Shown here one piece after another: positions 9,653 to 16,916 of a DNA stretch of 64,000 bases. The notes below the pieces were generated by a model that was given only the letters and a program-made list of their open reading frames with translations, searched no databases and was not told the origin of the DNA. Within the stretch, counting starts at the first letter, position 1. Each line of letters opens with the position of its first letter. This DNA is from Streptomyces sp. NBC_01335 (GTDB taxonomy: Bacteria > Actinomycetota > Actinomycetes > Streptomycetales > Streptomycetaceae). Where the stretch lies: positions 248,001-312,000 of the forward strand of contig NZ_CP108370.1 of NCBI RefSeq assembly GCF_035953295.1. Direction: 5' to 3'. The position numbers were made by a program, and so were the translations under genes.

Positions 9653-11290
9653 TCAGTGCGCGCCGGGCGCGTCCGCATCCGTGAGCCGTCCGTCGGCCAG
9701 GCGCAGCCGCCGGTTCACCCCGATCTCCGCGAGGAAGCGTTCGTCGTGGCTGACGACCACGAAGGCCCCCTGGTAGGCGTTGAGCGCGCTCTCCAGCTGG
9801 CCGACGCTGACCAGGTCGAGGTTGTTGGTGGGTTCGTCCAGCAGCAGGAGTTGCGGCGCGGGTTCGGCGTAGAGGACGCAGGCGAGGGTGGCGCGCAGCC
9901 GCTCGCCGCCGGAGAGCGCCGGGACGGGCAGATGGGCGCGCGGACCCCTGAAGAGGAAGCGGGCCAGCAGGTTCATCCGCTCGGCCTCCGGCAGTGCGGG
10001 TGCGAAAGCCGCGAAGTTCTCGGCGACGGTACGCCTGGAGTCGAGCAGGTCGAGGCGCTGGGAGAGGTACGCGATGCGGCCGTCGGCCCGCCGCAGGGTG
10101 CCGCCCTCCGGCGCCTGCTCGCCCTGGACGATGCGCAACAGGGTGGACTTGCCCGCCCCGTTGGAGCCGGTGAGCGCGATGCGCTCGGGACCGCGGATCT
10201 CGAGGTTCACCCCGTCCCCGGCGAACAGTTCCCGGTCGCCCGGGCGTACCCGGACGCCCTCACCGAGGAAGACGGTCCGTCCTGCGGGTACGCGGGTCTC
10301 GGGGAGTTCCAGGGTGATCCGCTGGTCGTCCCGGAGGGCGCGGCCCGCCTGGTCGAGCCGGGCACGGGCGTCCCCGACGCGGGCGGCGTGCGTGCCGTCC
10401 GCCTTGGCCGCCGACTCCTGGGCGCTGCGCTTCAGCCCGCCCGCCACGATCTTGGGCAGCCCGGCGCTCTTGATGTTCCGGGCGGCGTTGCTGGAGCGGC
10501 GCTGGGCGCGCTCGCGGGCCTGCTGCATCTCCCGCTTCTCCCGCTTGACCTCCTGCTCGGCGCTGCGGACGTTCTTCTCGGCGACCTCCTGCCCGGCGCG
10601 CACCATCTCCTCGTAGGCCGTGAAGTTGCCTCCGTAGAAGCGGACTTCGCCCCGGTCGAGCTCGGCGATGCGGTCCATCCGGTCGAGCAGTTCGCGGTCG
10701 TGGCTGACCACGAGGAGGCAGCCGTTCCACTCCTCGACCACGGTGTAGAGCTTCTGGCGCGCGTCGAGGTCCAGGTTGTTGCTCGGTTCGTCCAGGAGGA
10801 GCACGTCGGGGCGCCGCAGGAGCTGCGCCGCGATCCCGAGCGAGACGATCCGGCCGCCGCTGAGGGTGTCCAGGGACTGTGTCAGGTCGACGTCCTCGAG
10901 GCCGAGGCGGTCGAGCTGCGCCCGGGTGCGCTCCTCGATGTCCCAGTCGTCGCCGATCACGGCGAAGAGCTCCTCGCTCGTGTCGCCGGATTCGATGGCG
11001 TCGAGCGCGCTGATCACCGGAGCGACGCCGAGCACCTCGGCCACGGTGAGGCCGCCGGTGAGCGGCAGGTCCTGCGGGAGGTGGCCGAGCACTCCGTCGA
11101 CCGAGACCGAGCCCCGGGTCGGCCGGTACTCACCGGCGATCAGCTTGAGCAGGGTGCTCTTGCCCGCGCCGTTCGGCGCGACGAGTCCGGTGCGGCCGGT
11201 GCCGACGGTGAAGGAGAGGTCCTGGAAGACGGGGGTGCCGTCGGGCCAGGCGAAGGAGAGGTTGGAACAGGTGAGGGACGATGCGGACAT
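9653..11290 (-). CDS. ABC-F ATPase (copy 2, first gene of the pair)
   Basis: A 545-residue twin-cassette ABC-F protein acting on ribosomes. First cassette: APNGAGKST near residue 40, LSGGRIVSLGIA, LLLDEPSNNLD. Then comes a long, very basic coiled linker (EQEVKREKREMQQARERAQRR), followed by the second cassette with GSNGAGKST near 378, LSGGERLRATLA and LLLDEPTNNLD. The linker differs from that of copy 1, and the DEPSNNLD/DEPTNNLD form (Asn for His) also sets it apart, so the pair is not a recent duplication. AAGGACTTCTCC gives a good ribosome site before ATG 11290. A 9-codon leader ORF and an inverted repeat lie upstream (see 11427-11494), suggesting inducible expression. It may protect against a self-made or environmental ribosome inhibitor. 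Confidence 0.87.
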   Translation of the reverse strand: MSASSLTCSNLSFAWPDGTPVFQDLSFTVGTGRTGLVAPNGAGKSTLLKLIAGEYRPTRGSVSVDGVLGHLPQDLPLTGGLTVAEVLGVAPVISALDAIESGDTSEELFAVIGDDWDIEERTRAQLDRLGLEDVDLTQSLDTLSGGRIVSLGIAAQLLRRPDVLLLDEPSNNLDLDARQKLYTVVEEWNGCLLVVSHDRELLDRMDRIAELDRGEVRFYGGNFTAYEEMVRAGQEVAEKNVRSAEQEVKREKREMQQARERAQRRSSNAARNIKSAGLPKIVAGGLKRSAQESAAKADGTHAARVGDARARLDQAGRALRDDQRITLELPETRVPAGRTVFLGEGVRVRPGDRELFAGDGVNLEIRGPERIALTGSNGAGKSTLLRIVQGEQAPEGGTLRRADGRIAYLSQRLDLLDSRRTVAENFAAFAPALPEAERMNLLARFLFRGPRAHLPVPALSGGERLRATLACVLYAEPAPQLLLLDEPTNNLDLVSVGQLESALNAYQGAFVVVSHDERFLAEIGVNRRLRLADGRLTDADAPGAH

Positions 11291-11426
11291 GGAGAAGTCC
11301 TTGCGACGTGATGCGGGCGCGCGTCGACGGCGGCCGCCCGGCGGCGAACAGGGGTGGGGGTACGACAACGGGAGCCATCACAGCGGCGCGGACGCGCGCC
11401 TGCCGGTGGCCGATCACCTTCGGGTG

Positions 11427-11456
11427 TCACCCGGAGATGTCGTCGTCACCCTTCAC
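11427..11456 (-). CDS. Possible 9-residue leader peptide of the ABC-F operon
   Basis: GTG-initiated MKGDDDISG with AAGGAG exactly 7 nt upstream (11464-11469) and a TGA stop. The stop lies within CGGGTGTCACCCG (11421-11433), a short hairpin. It begins 166 nt before the ABC-F ATG. Leader ORFs that sense stalled ribosomes are a known control of ABC-F and Erm genes; that it works so here is inference. The perfect spacing is the main support. Confidence 0.4.
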   Translation of the reverse strand: MKGDDDISG

Positions 11457-11474
11457 AGCTGCTCTCCTTCATCG

Positions 11475-11494
11475 GTGATCACATCGCTGATCAC
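11475..11494. promoter_or_regulatory. Inverted repeat upstream of the ABC-F leader
   Basis: GTGATCA (11475-11481) and TGATCAC (11488-11494) are perfect inverted 7-mers with a 6-nt spacer. They lie just upstream of the leader ORF's ribosome site and probably bind a dimeric regulator. The 330-bp space 11291-11620 otherwise holds only the leader ORF and no further gene that I can support. Confidence 0.5.
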
Positions 11495-11620
11495 GTGTCT
11501 CTCACGATAACAGCCGGGTCCGGTCCGGTGCCGGGAATTTACGGAGGGGCCCCAGGGGCACCCCCGCGCCCGCGCGCCCCGGGCCGTCTCAGCCGCGCGC
11601 CCGTCGCACCCCGGTCCGTC

Positions 11621-11974
11621 TCAGCAGGTCAGAGCGTCGGCCACGGGTACGGAGGCTTCCCCGGCCGGGGCCGTCCGGCGCCCGGCCATCCGGCAGCCGA
11701 GGCAGTCCGGGTGCCCCGTCCGGGCCCGCGTGTCACGTACGCGCCAGCTCCACTCCTCCGGGGGACGGGGGCCGCTGGGCTTGCCCCAGCCCGCGAGATG
11801 CAGGAGCCAGGCGACGACGCCCGCGGCGACGGTCACCGCCCCGGCCAGCACCACGCCGAACGGAAAGGCCGCGCAGACCGCGGCTCCGGCGCCCGTGACG
11901 CCGACGACCGCGAGGGCCGTTCCGGTCCATCCCGCCAGGGTGTGGCCGAGGTCGACATCACCGTGTGCGCTCAT
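11621..11974 (-). CDS. HGxxPAAW-like small membrane protein
   Basis: A 117-residue protein. The N-terminus (MSAHGDVDLGHTLAGWTGT) resembles the HGHTPAAWTG signature of a small Streptomyces membrane family, followed by two hydrophobic spans at about residues 18-38 and 42-63. After the second span come LAGWGKPSGP and a polar C-terminal tail with a Cys-x-x-Cys (CLGC) not expected in the shortest family members. Function is unknown. It is divergent from a MarR gene over an 85-90-bp space with a clear operator, so it may be that regulator's target. Confidence 0.65.
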   Translation of the reverse strand: MSAHGDVDLGHTLAGWTGTALAVVGVTGAGAAVCAAFPFGVVLAGAVTVAAGVVAWLLHLAGWGKPSGPRPPEEWSWRVRDTRARTGHPDCLGCRMAGRRTAPAGEASVPVADALTC

Positions 11975-12034
11975 CGCTTCTCCGTCCAGGAAAATGGCAG
12001 TGGCAGGCTCCGGAGAGACATTTCATCTCACGAG

Positions 12035-12055
12035 CTAAGTAACTTAGATACTAAG
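12035..12055. promoter_or_regulatory. MarR-type operator
   Basis: CTAAG-TAA-CTTAG (12035-12047) is a perfect inverted repeat followed by a third CTAAG half-site (12051-12055) that overlaps the ribosome site of the MarR gene. This AT-rich island in GC-rich DNA fits autorepression and control of the divergent gene. Confidence 0.7.
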
Positions 12056-12065
12056 GAGAATGCTC

Positions 12066-12536
12066 GTGGAGGGCAAGCCCCGCCCCGACGCCTCGGCCGA
12101 GCAGGCAATGCAGCGCATGGACCAGTTCGTCGCGCTGAGCCTCGTCGGCCAGAGCGACGTCGCCCAGTCGCTGGGGCTCAACGTCACGGATCTGACCTGC
12201 CTCGGGCACATCCTCGGGGCGGGCCCCGACGCGCTGACCGCCGGCGACCTCGCCGAACGCGCCGACCTCACGACCGGCGCCATCACCGGCGTGCTCAACC
12301 GGCTGGAGCGCGCGGGATTCGCCCGCAGGCAGCCCGACCCCGGCGACCGCCGACGGGTCCGGATCGTCGCCGACGAGTCCGCTGCGGGCCGGGTGGTCGC
12401 GGTGTACGAGCCCTTCTACCGACGGCTGACAGCCCTCTTCGCCGACTACTCGCCCGAGGAGACCGCGGTGCTCGCGGACTGGTTCACGCGAGCCGCGGAC
12501 GAGATGCGCGCCCACCTCGCCGCATTGCGGGGCTGA
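12066..12536 (+). CDS. MarR-family regulator
   Basis: A 156-residue regulator. Recognisable pieces: dimerisation helix (AMQRMDQFVALSLVGQSDVAQSLGLN), winged helix (LTAGDLAERADLTTGAITGVLNRLERAGFARRQPDPGDRRRVRI, with the family's DxRxxR wing pattern), and a C-terminal helix. The GTG at 12066 was chosen because AAGGAG (12053-12058) is 7 nt away; the ATG at 12060 is only 1 nt from that site and would be poorly used. The operator with three CTAAG half-sites overlaps the ribosome site, so binding should block its own translation start region. The ligand is unknown. Confidence 0.85.
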   Translation: MEGKPRPDASAEQAMQRMDQFVALSLVGQSDVAQSLGLNVTDLTCLGHILGAGPDALTAGDLAERADLTTGAITGVLNRLERAGFARRQPDPGDRRRVRIVADESAAGRVVAVYEPFYRRLTALFADYSPEETAVLADWFTRAADEMRAHLAALRG

Positions 12537-12571
12537 GGACGTCCGAAACGCACAGCTCGCTCCGCAAACAG

Positions 12572-12622
12572 CGCAGGACGAGAAGCAGCGCAGGACGAGA
12601 AACCGCGCAGGACGAGCAGAGC
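12572..12622 (+). repeat. Three 17-bp direct repeats
   Basis: CGCAGGACGAG recurs at 12572, 12589 and 12606, a 17-bp period with small changes in the spacer. It lies between the MarR stop and the bidirectional terminator, in non-coding DNA. Probably slipped-strand duplication. Confidence 0.75.
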
Positions 12623-12652
12623 GGTGCCGCCCCCGTGGTGGGGCGGCACCGC
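12621..12652. terminator. 13-bp perfect hairpin between convergent genes
   Basis: GCGGTGCCGCCCC (12621-12633) pairs with GGGGCGGCACCGC (12640-12652), loop CGTGGT. It ends the MarR gene and the convergent DUF6381 gene. Confidence 0.85.
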
Positions 12653-12682
12653 TTCCCTGACCGGCCTGGTCGCGTACGCGTA

Positions 12683-12874
12683 CTACAGCTGCGGGTAGAT
12701 GTCCCCGCTGCTCATTCCGGACTGCTGCTCGCTGCGGTCGCGCATCTTGCGGGCCTTGTCCGCGAGGCGCTGCCGTTCCTCGGGGTCCTTCGCCTTCTCG
12801 GCGGCCTCGCTCAGCTGCTGGGCCTTGTCCCGCATCTGGCGGGCCAGCTTGGCGGGTTCGTCCGCTCCGCTCAT
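12683..12874 (-). CDS. DUF6381-type small protein
   Basis: A 63-residue, highly charged helical protein (MSGADEPAKLARQMRDKAQQ, then EERQRLADKARKMRDR, ending SSGDIYPQL). It matches my memory of a Streptomyces family named DUF6381; function unknown. The ATG at 12874 with AGGAG about 7 nt upstream is preferred over one 8 codons earlier. Heptad-like spacing of Leu and Ala suggests a coiled coil. Confidence 0.7.
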   Translation of the reverse strand: MSGADEPAKLARQMRDKAQQLSEAAEKAKDPEERQRLADKARKMRDRSEQQSGMSSGDIYPQL

Positions 12875-13022
12875 CACCACTCCTCGTCCGCTGGACATCC
12901 GACGCTCCCAGCGAAGCAGCAGGACGGGGCGGACGCATCTCGGCGGGCCGGGGCGGACCCTCTCCGACCCTGTCGTCTCCTGCCCCGCCGTGTCGCCCCG
13001 CTGTCTCCTGCCCCGCTGTCGG

Positions 13023-14264
13023 CTACTCGCCGGCGGTCTCCCCGGGGGTTCCGGGCGTCTCGGCCAGGGGAAGCCTGGTGGCGGTGTAGTCCGCCACGGC
13101 GGCCTGCAGGCCGATGTCGTGCTGGGCGCGCTCGGAGAGGAACCACCGGTGCTCCAGCAGCTCGTGGTAGAGCTCGGCCGGGTCCATGGAGCCCCGCAGA
13201 TCGAGCGGGACGGCCCGGACCGTGGGCCTGAACTGGTCGCGGACCCACCGGTGCGCGAGCACCTCGGTACGCGCCCCGAGCGGGTCGCCGGGGGCGTAGT
13301 CGTCCTGGGTGGCCATCCAGCTCTCCAGGTCGTTGAGGAGCCGCCGCGCCTGGTTCTCCTCGGTGTCGAGCCCGGTCAGCCGCAGCAGCTGGCGCTGGTG
13401 GTGGCCGGCGTCGACGACCTTGGGCACGAAGGTGACGGTGTCGCCGTCCGGCGAGTTGACGATCTGCATCTCGGCCACGTCGAAGCCCATGTCGTTGAGC
13501 CGGCGCACCCGTCGCTCGATGTAGTGGTACTTGCCCGCCGGGTAGACGGAGGTACGGGTCAGCTCCTGCCACAACGCGGTGTACCGCCGGGAGATCTCGG
13601 CGCCGAACGCGATCGGGTCCACCGAGGGATGGAGCGCTCCGGCCGCCTCCAGGTCGAGCATCTCGCCGCTGATGTTGACGCGGGCGAGGTCGATGTCGTA
13701 CTCCCGCTGGCCGTCGCTCAGCCGCTCGTGGGTCTCCCCGGTCTCGGCGTCCACGAGGTAGGCGGCGTAGGCGCCCGCGTCGCGCCGGAAGAGGGTGTTG
13801 GAGAGCGAGCAGTCGCCCCACGCGAATCCGACGAGGTGCAGCCGGACGAGCAGGACCGCGAGGGCGTCCATCAGCCGGTGCACGGTGGACGGGCGCATCG
13901 TGGTCTCGAACATCGAGCGGTAGGGCAGCGAGCCGTTGAGGTGCCGGGTGATCAGTACGGGCTCCAGCGGCTCCCCGTCGGCCCCGGCCCGTCCGGTGAC
14001 CACGGCGAGCGGGTCGACCGCGGGTATCCCGAGCCGGTCGAGGGTGCGGAGCTGGTCGTACTCGCGTACGGCCGGGCGCTCGGCGAGCTCCTTGACGGCG
14101 ATCACGTCGGCCCCGGCGCGGGCGTAGCGCACCACGTGCCGGGAGATGCCGCGCGGCAGCGGTACGAGGTACTTCTCCGGCCACTCCTCCAGCGGCAGGT
14201 GCCACGGCAGCTCCAGGAGGAGTGCGGGGTGTTCCGGGTTGGTGGCGCTGATCTGCAAAGCCAT
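13023..14264 (-). CDS. DUF4032 kinase-fold protein
   Basis: A 413-residue cytoplasmic protein. The middle resembles the lipopolysaccharide-kinase/Rio-like fold: VIAVKELAERPAVREYDQL (possible ATP-site Lys), LMDALAVLLVRLHLVGFAWGDCSLSNTLF (catalytic-loop-like G-D-x-x-x-x-N in place of HxDxxxxN) and AAYLVDAETGE (metal-site-like D). The C-terminal ~130 residues match what I know as DUF4032. GAGGCGAG precedes ATG 14264. No substrate is known. The gene stands alone on the minus strand; the next gene upstream, the hypothetical at 14352, is separated by 87 bp and might be co-transcribed. Confidence 0.8.
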   Translation of the reverse strand: MALQISATNPEHPALLLELPWHLPLEEWPEKYLVPLPRGISRHVVRYARAGADVIAVKELAERPAVREYDQLRTLDRLGIPAVDPLAVVTGRAGADGEPLEPVLITRHLNGSLPYRSMFETTMRPSTVHRLMDALAVLLVRLHLVGFAWGDCSLSNTLFRRDAGAYAAYLVDAETGETHERLSDGQREYDIDLARVNISGEMLDLEAAGALHPSVDPIAFGAEISRRYTALWQELTRTSVYPAGKYHYIERRVRRLNDMGFDVAEMQIVNSPDGDTVTFVPKVVDAGHHQRQLLRLTGLDTEENQARRLLNDLESWMATQDDYAPGDPLGARTEVLAHRWVRDQFRPTVRAVPLDLRGSMDPAELYHELLEHRWFLSERAQHDIGLQAAVADYTATRLPLAETPGTPGETAGE

Positions 14265-14351
14265 GGCTCGCCTCGCTCGTACGGGTGCGGGGCCACCAGT
14301 GTGCGGGACGGCTCCCGGCGTGCCGAGGGGCGGGGTCGTCCGGTCGTGCCT

Positions 14352-14813
14352 CTAGCGGTCCCCGCGTTCGGCTCCCGGGCGCGCTGTGTGGTCGGGCAGG
14401 CCCCGGGTCCGGCGGGCCTCCTTCAGCTCCGCCTCGTACAAGTGGGCGCGCCCGGCGGCCAGTTCACCGACCAGGCGCCGCTCGATGTCGGCGAAGGGCC
14501 GGTAGTACGTGCGGTCGTACGCCTCGACGATCTGGAACGTCCAGTGGCCGGGGATGACGTTGCGGCCCACGATCTCCCGCTCGACCAGGTCCGCCGCGCG
14601 GTCGTGGCCCGCCTCGCGGAGCAGCCGTACCGCCTCGTCGAGCTGAAAGTCGGCGCCACCGGTGAGCTGGTGGAACGCGTAGAGGGCGCCCCGGGCGCGC
14701 TCGGTGGTCTCCAGTGCCTCCGACAGCGCGCCCAGGGCGCGGACGGTTTCGTCGCTCACCCCTTCGGGCCGGGTGTGGGAGGTGTCGGGGCGGTCGGCTC
14801 GCTCGTCGCTCAT
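14352..14813 (-). CDS. Conserved hypothetical protein
   Basis: A 153-residue soluble protein I cannot assign to a named family. It begins MSDERADRPDTSHTRPEG, then has helices (ETVRALGALSEALETTERARGALYAFHQLTGGADFQLDEAV), a conserved-looking patch GRNVIPGHWTFQIVEAYDRTYY, and ends in a charged tail. Codon bias is strong and in frame throughout, which supports a real gene. No membrane segment or signal peptide. Confidence 0.65.
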   Translation of the reverse strand: MSDERADRPDTSHTRPEGVSDETVRALGALSEALETTERARGALYAFHQLTGGADFQLDEAVRLLREAGHDRAADLVEREIVGRNVIPGHWTFQIVEAYDRTYYRPFADIERRLVGELAAGRAHLYEAELKEARRTRGLPDHTARPGAERGDR

Positions 14814-14882
14814 GCCCCGTACCTGCCCGCACGGCAGTGTCCCGGCGGGGCAGCGGGCGGGCCCTCCACCCGATCGGGCGAG

Positions 14883-14934
14883 CGGTACGGTCCACGCGCC
14901 GCGCCGGGAACCGGGCGGGGCGTGGACCGTACCG
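14883..14934 (-). terminator. Terminator of aldehyde dehydrogenase operon
   Basis: 15-bp perfect stem, 14883-14897 with 14920-14934, and a 22-nt loop. It follows the minus-strand dehydrogenase stop by about 20 nt. Confidence 0.8.
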
Positions 14935-14954
14935 ACAGGATGCCGCTGCCTGGC

Positions 14955-16394
14955 TCAGAGGGCGGTCATGACGTGCTTGATCCGGGTGTAGTCCTCGAAG
15001 CCGTACGCGGAGAGGTCCTTGCCGTAGCCGGACTTCTTGAACCCGCCGTGCGGCATCTCGGCGACCAGCGCCATGTGGCTGTTGATCCAGACGCAGCCGA
15101 AGTCGAGGTTCTTCGACATCCGCATCGCGCGGGCGTGGTCCTTGGTCCACACCGAGGAGGCGAGCGCGTACTCGACACCGTTGGCGAACTCCAGGGCCTG
15201 GGCCTCGTCGGCGAAGGACTGCACCGTCATGACGGGGCCGAAGACCTCGTTCTGGATGATCTCGTCGTCCTGGCGCAGCCCGGAGACGACGGTCGGCGCC
15301 CAGAAGAAGCCCTGGTCGCCGACGCGGTGGCCGCCCGCCTCGACGGTGGCGTGCGCCGGGAGGCGGTCGATGAACCCGCTGACCTGGGCGAGCTGATTGG
15401 TGTTGTTGAGCGGGCCGTAGAGCACGTCCTCGTCGTCCGGCAGGCCCGTCTTCGTGCCCTTGGCCGCCGCCGCCAGCGCCGACACGAACGCGTCGTGCAC
15501 CGACTCGTGGACGAGCACCCGGGTCGCAGCCGTACAGTCCTGGCCCGCGTTGAAGAAGCCGCCGACGATGAGGTCCTCCACGGCCTTCTCCAGGTCCGCG
15601 TCCTCGAAGACGACCGCGGGGGCCTTGCCGCCGAGCTCCAGGTGGACCCGCTTGACGTCCTTGGCCGCCGAGGCGGCGACCTGCATGCCGGCCCGGACGG
15701 AACCGGTGATCGAGGCCATCGCGGGGGTCGGGTGCTCCACCATCATGCGGCCGGTCTCGCGGTCGCCGCAGACGACGTTGAAGACGCCGAGCGGCAGGTC
15801 CATCTCCGCCAGCACGCCGCCGATGATCTCGGCGATCAGCGCGGTGGAGGCGGGCGTGGTGTCGGAGGGCTTGATCACGACGGCGTTGCCGGCGGCCAGG
15901 GCCGGGGCGAACTTCCAGACCGCCATCAGCAGCGGGTAGTTCCAGGGGGCGACCTGGGCGCAGACGCCGACCGGCTCGCGCCGGATGATGGAGGTCATGC
16001 CCTCCATGTACTCGCCGGCGGAGCGGCCCTCCAGCATCCGCGCGGCGCCCGCGAAGAAGCGGATCTGGTCGATGGCGGGGTCGAGCTCCTCGCTCCGGGT
16101 CAGGTGGAGCGGCTTGCCGGTGTCGCGGCTCTCGGTGGCGACGAGCTCGTCGGCCCGTGCCTCCATCGCGTCGGCGACCCTGAGCAGGGCGCGCTGGCGC
16201 ACGGCGGGGGTGGTGTCGCGCCACACCGGGAACGCCGCCGCGGCGGCGGCCATGGCGGCGTCGACGTCGGCCTGGCCGGAGAGCGGCGAGGTCGCGTAGA
16301 CGTCACCGGTGGTGGGGTCCACCACGTCGAGGGTGCGACCGTCCGCCGCGTCCACGGATGCGCCGTCGATGTAGTTGCGGAACGTGGTGCTCAT
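14955..16394 (-). CDS. Gamma-aminobutyraldehyde dehydrogenase-type ALDH
   Basis: Oxidises an aldehyde to an acid with NAD(P)+. The 479-residue protein has the family landmarks: PWNYPLLMAVWKFAPALAAGN, NAD loop near ITGSVRAG, catalytic Glu in LELGGKAP near residue 252, and nucleophile Cys in FNAGQDCTA near 284. The closest resemblance is to gamma-aminobutyraldehyde/betaine-type enzymes of putrescine breakdown, but the substrate is an inference. ATG at 16394 has GGAGAACCC upstream. It follows the NTF2-like gene by 17 bp and the permease, all one strand, so the three probably form one operon. Confidence 0.85.
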   Translation of the reverse strand: MSTTFRNYIDGASVDAADGRTLDVVDPTTGDVYATSPLSGQADVDAAMAAAAAAFPVWRDTTPAVRQRALLRVADAMEARADELVATESRDTGKPLHLTRSEELDPAIDQIRFFAGAARMLEGRSAGEYMEGMTSIIRREPVGVCAQVAPWNYPLLMAVWKFAPALAAGNAVVIKPSDTTPASTALIAEIIGGVLAEMDLPLGVFNVVCGDRETGRMMVEHPTPAMASITGSVRAGMQVAASAAKDVKRVHLELGGKAPAVVFEDADLEKAVEDLIVGGFFNAGQDCTAATRVLVHESVHDAFVSALAAAAKGTKTGLPDDEDVLYGPLNNTNQLAQVSGFIDRLPAHATVEAGGHRVGDQGFFWAPTVVSGLRQDDEIIQNEVFGPVMTVQSFADEAQALEFANGVEYALASSVWTKDHARAMRMSKNLDFGCVWINSHMALVAEMPHGGFKKSGYGKDLSAYGFEDYTRIKHVMTAL

Positions 16395-16411
16395 GGAACG
16401 GGTTCTCCTGG

Positions 16412-16840
16412 TCAGACGGTGGTACGGGCGGACAGGTGCTCGTGGACGGCGGGCCAGCGGCCTTCGGACGCGCGGGCGAAGACGATCGTCTCGCGCTCCA
16501 GCAGCGTCTCCTCGCCCGAGAAGGTGGCGATCCGGGTCTCCACGTCGTGGCTGAAGACCGCGGTGTCCCCGAAGTGCTGGATCAGACGTTCGGTGGAGGT
16601 GCAGGCCAGCACGCGGAAGTCGTCCTCCTCCACCCATCGCTGCCACAGGGCACGGTACTCGGCCGTGGAGGCCAGCCGCTGCGGGGTGGTGTGGAAGACG
16701 AAGGTCGCGTCCGGGGCGAAGGCGCCGAAGTAGTCGTCGAGGCGGCCTTCCGCGAAGGCCGCGACGAGTGCGTCGGCGGCGGCCCGCACGTCCTCGTGTC
16801 CGTCCTCGTGTCCGTCCTGGTGTCCGGGGGTGTCGCTCAT
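16412..16840 (-). CDS. NTF2/SnoaL-like fold protein
   Basis: A 142-residue cone-fold protein: helix VRAAADALVAAFAEGRLDDYFGAFAPDATFVFH, then beta strands (TAVFSHDVETRIATF, LLERETIVFARASEGRWPAVHEHLS). Such proteins often act as small hydrolases, isomerases or ketosteroid-like binding folds; here it is likely accessory to the amine/aldehyde pathway. The N-terminus contains a GHEDGHED repeat from three 12-bp units (16792-16827), whose length may vary between strains. It lies 17 bp before the dehydrogenase gene. Confidence 0.75.
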   Translation of the reverse strand: MSDTPGHQDGHEDGHEDVRAAADALVAAFAEGRLDDYFGAFAPDATFVFHTTPQRLASTAEYRALWQRWVEEDDFRVLACTSTERLIQHFGDTAVFSHDVETRIATFSGEETLLERETIVFARASEGRWPAVHEHLSARTTV

Positions 16841-16916
16841 GATCGGCTCCTTGCCGTGGGGGGAGGCCTGGGTGGTGTCCGGGTGGGGTGTGACGCGCGG
16901 GTGCGGGCCGGTGGGG

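Noticed and set aside
12699..16733. Very long antisense open frame (over 1300 codons) across the DUF4032 and dehydrogenase genes
   Set aside because: Encodes Gly/Arg/Val-rich low-information sequence and lies opposite well-supported genes; a normal effect of GC-rich DNA.
16792..16827. 12-bp repeats (GHED) that might look like a CRISPR or VNTR
   Set aside because: Only three units, in frame in the NTF2-like gene, no spacers; no CRISPR array in the window.
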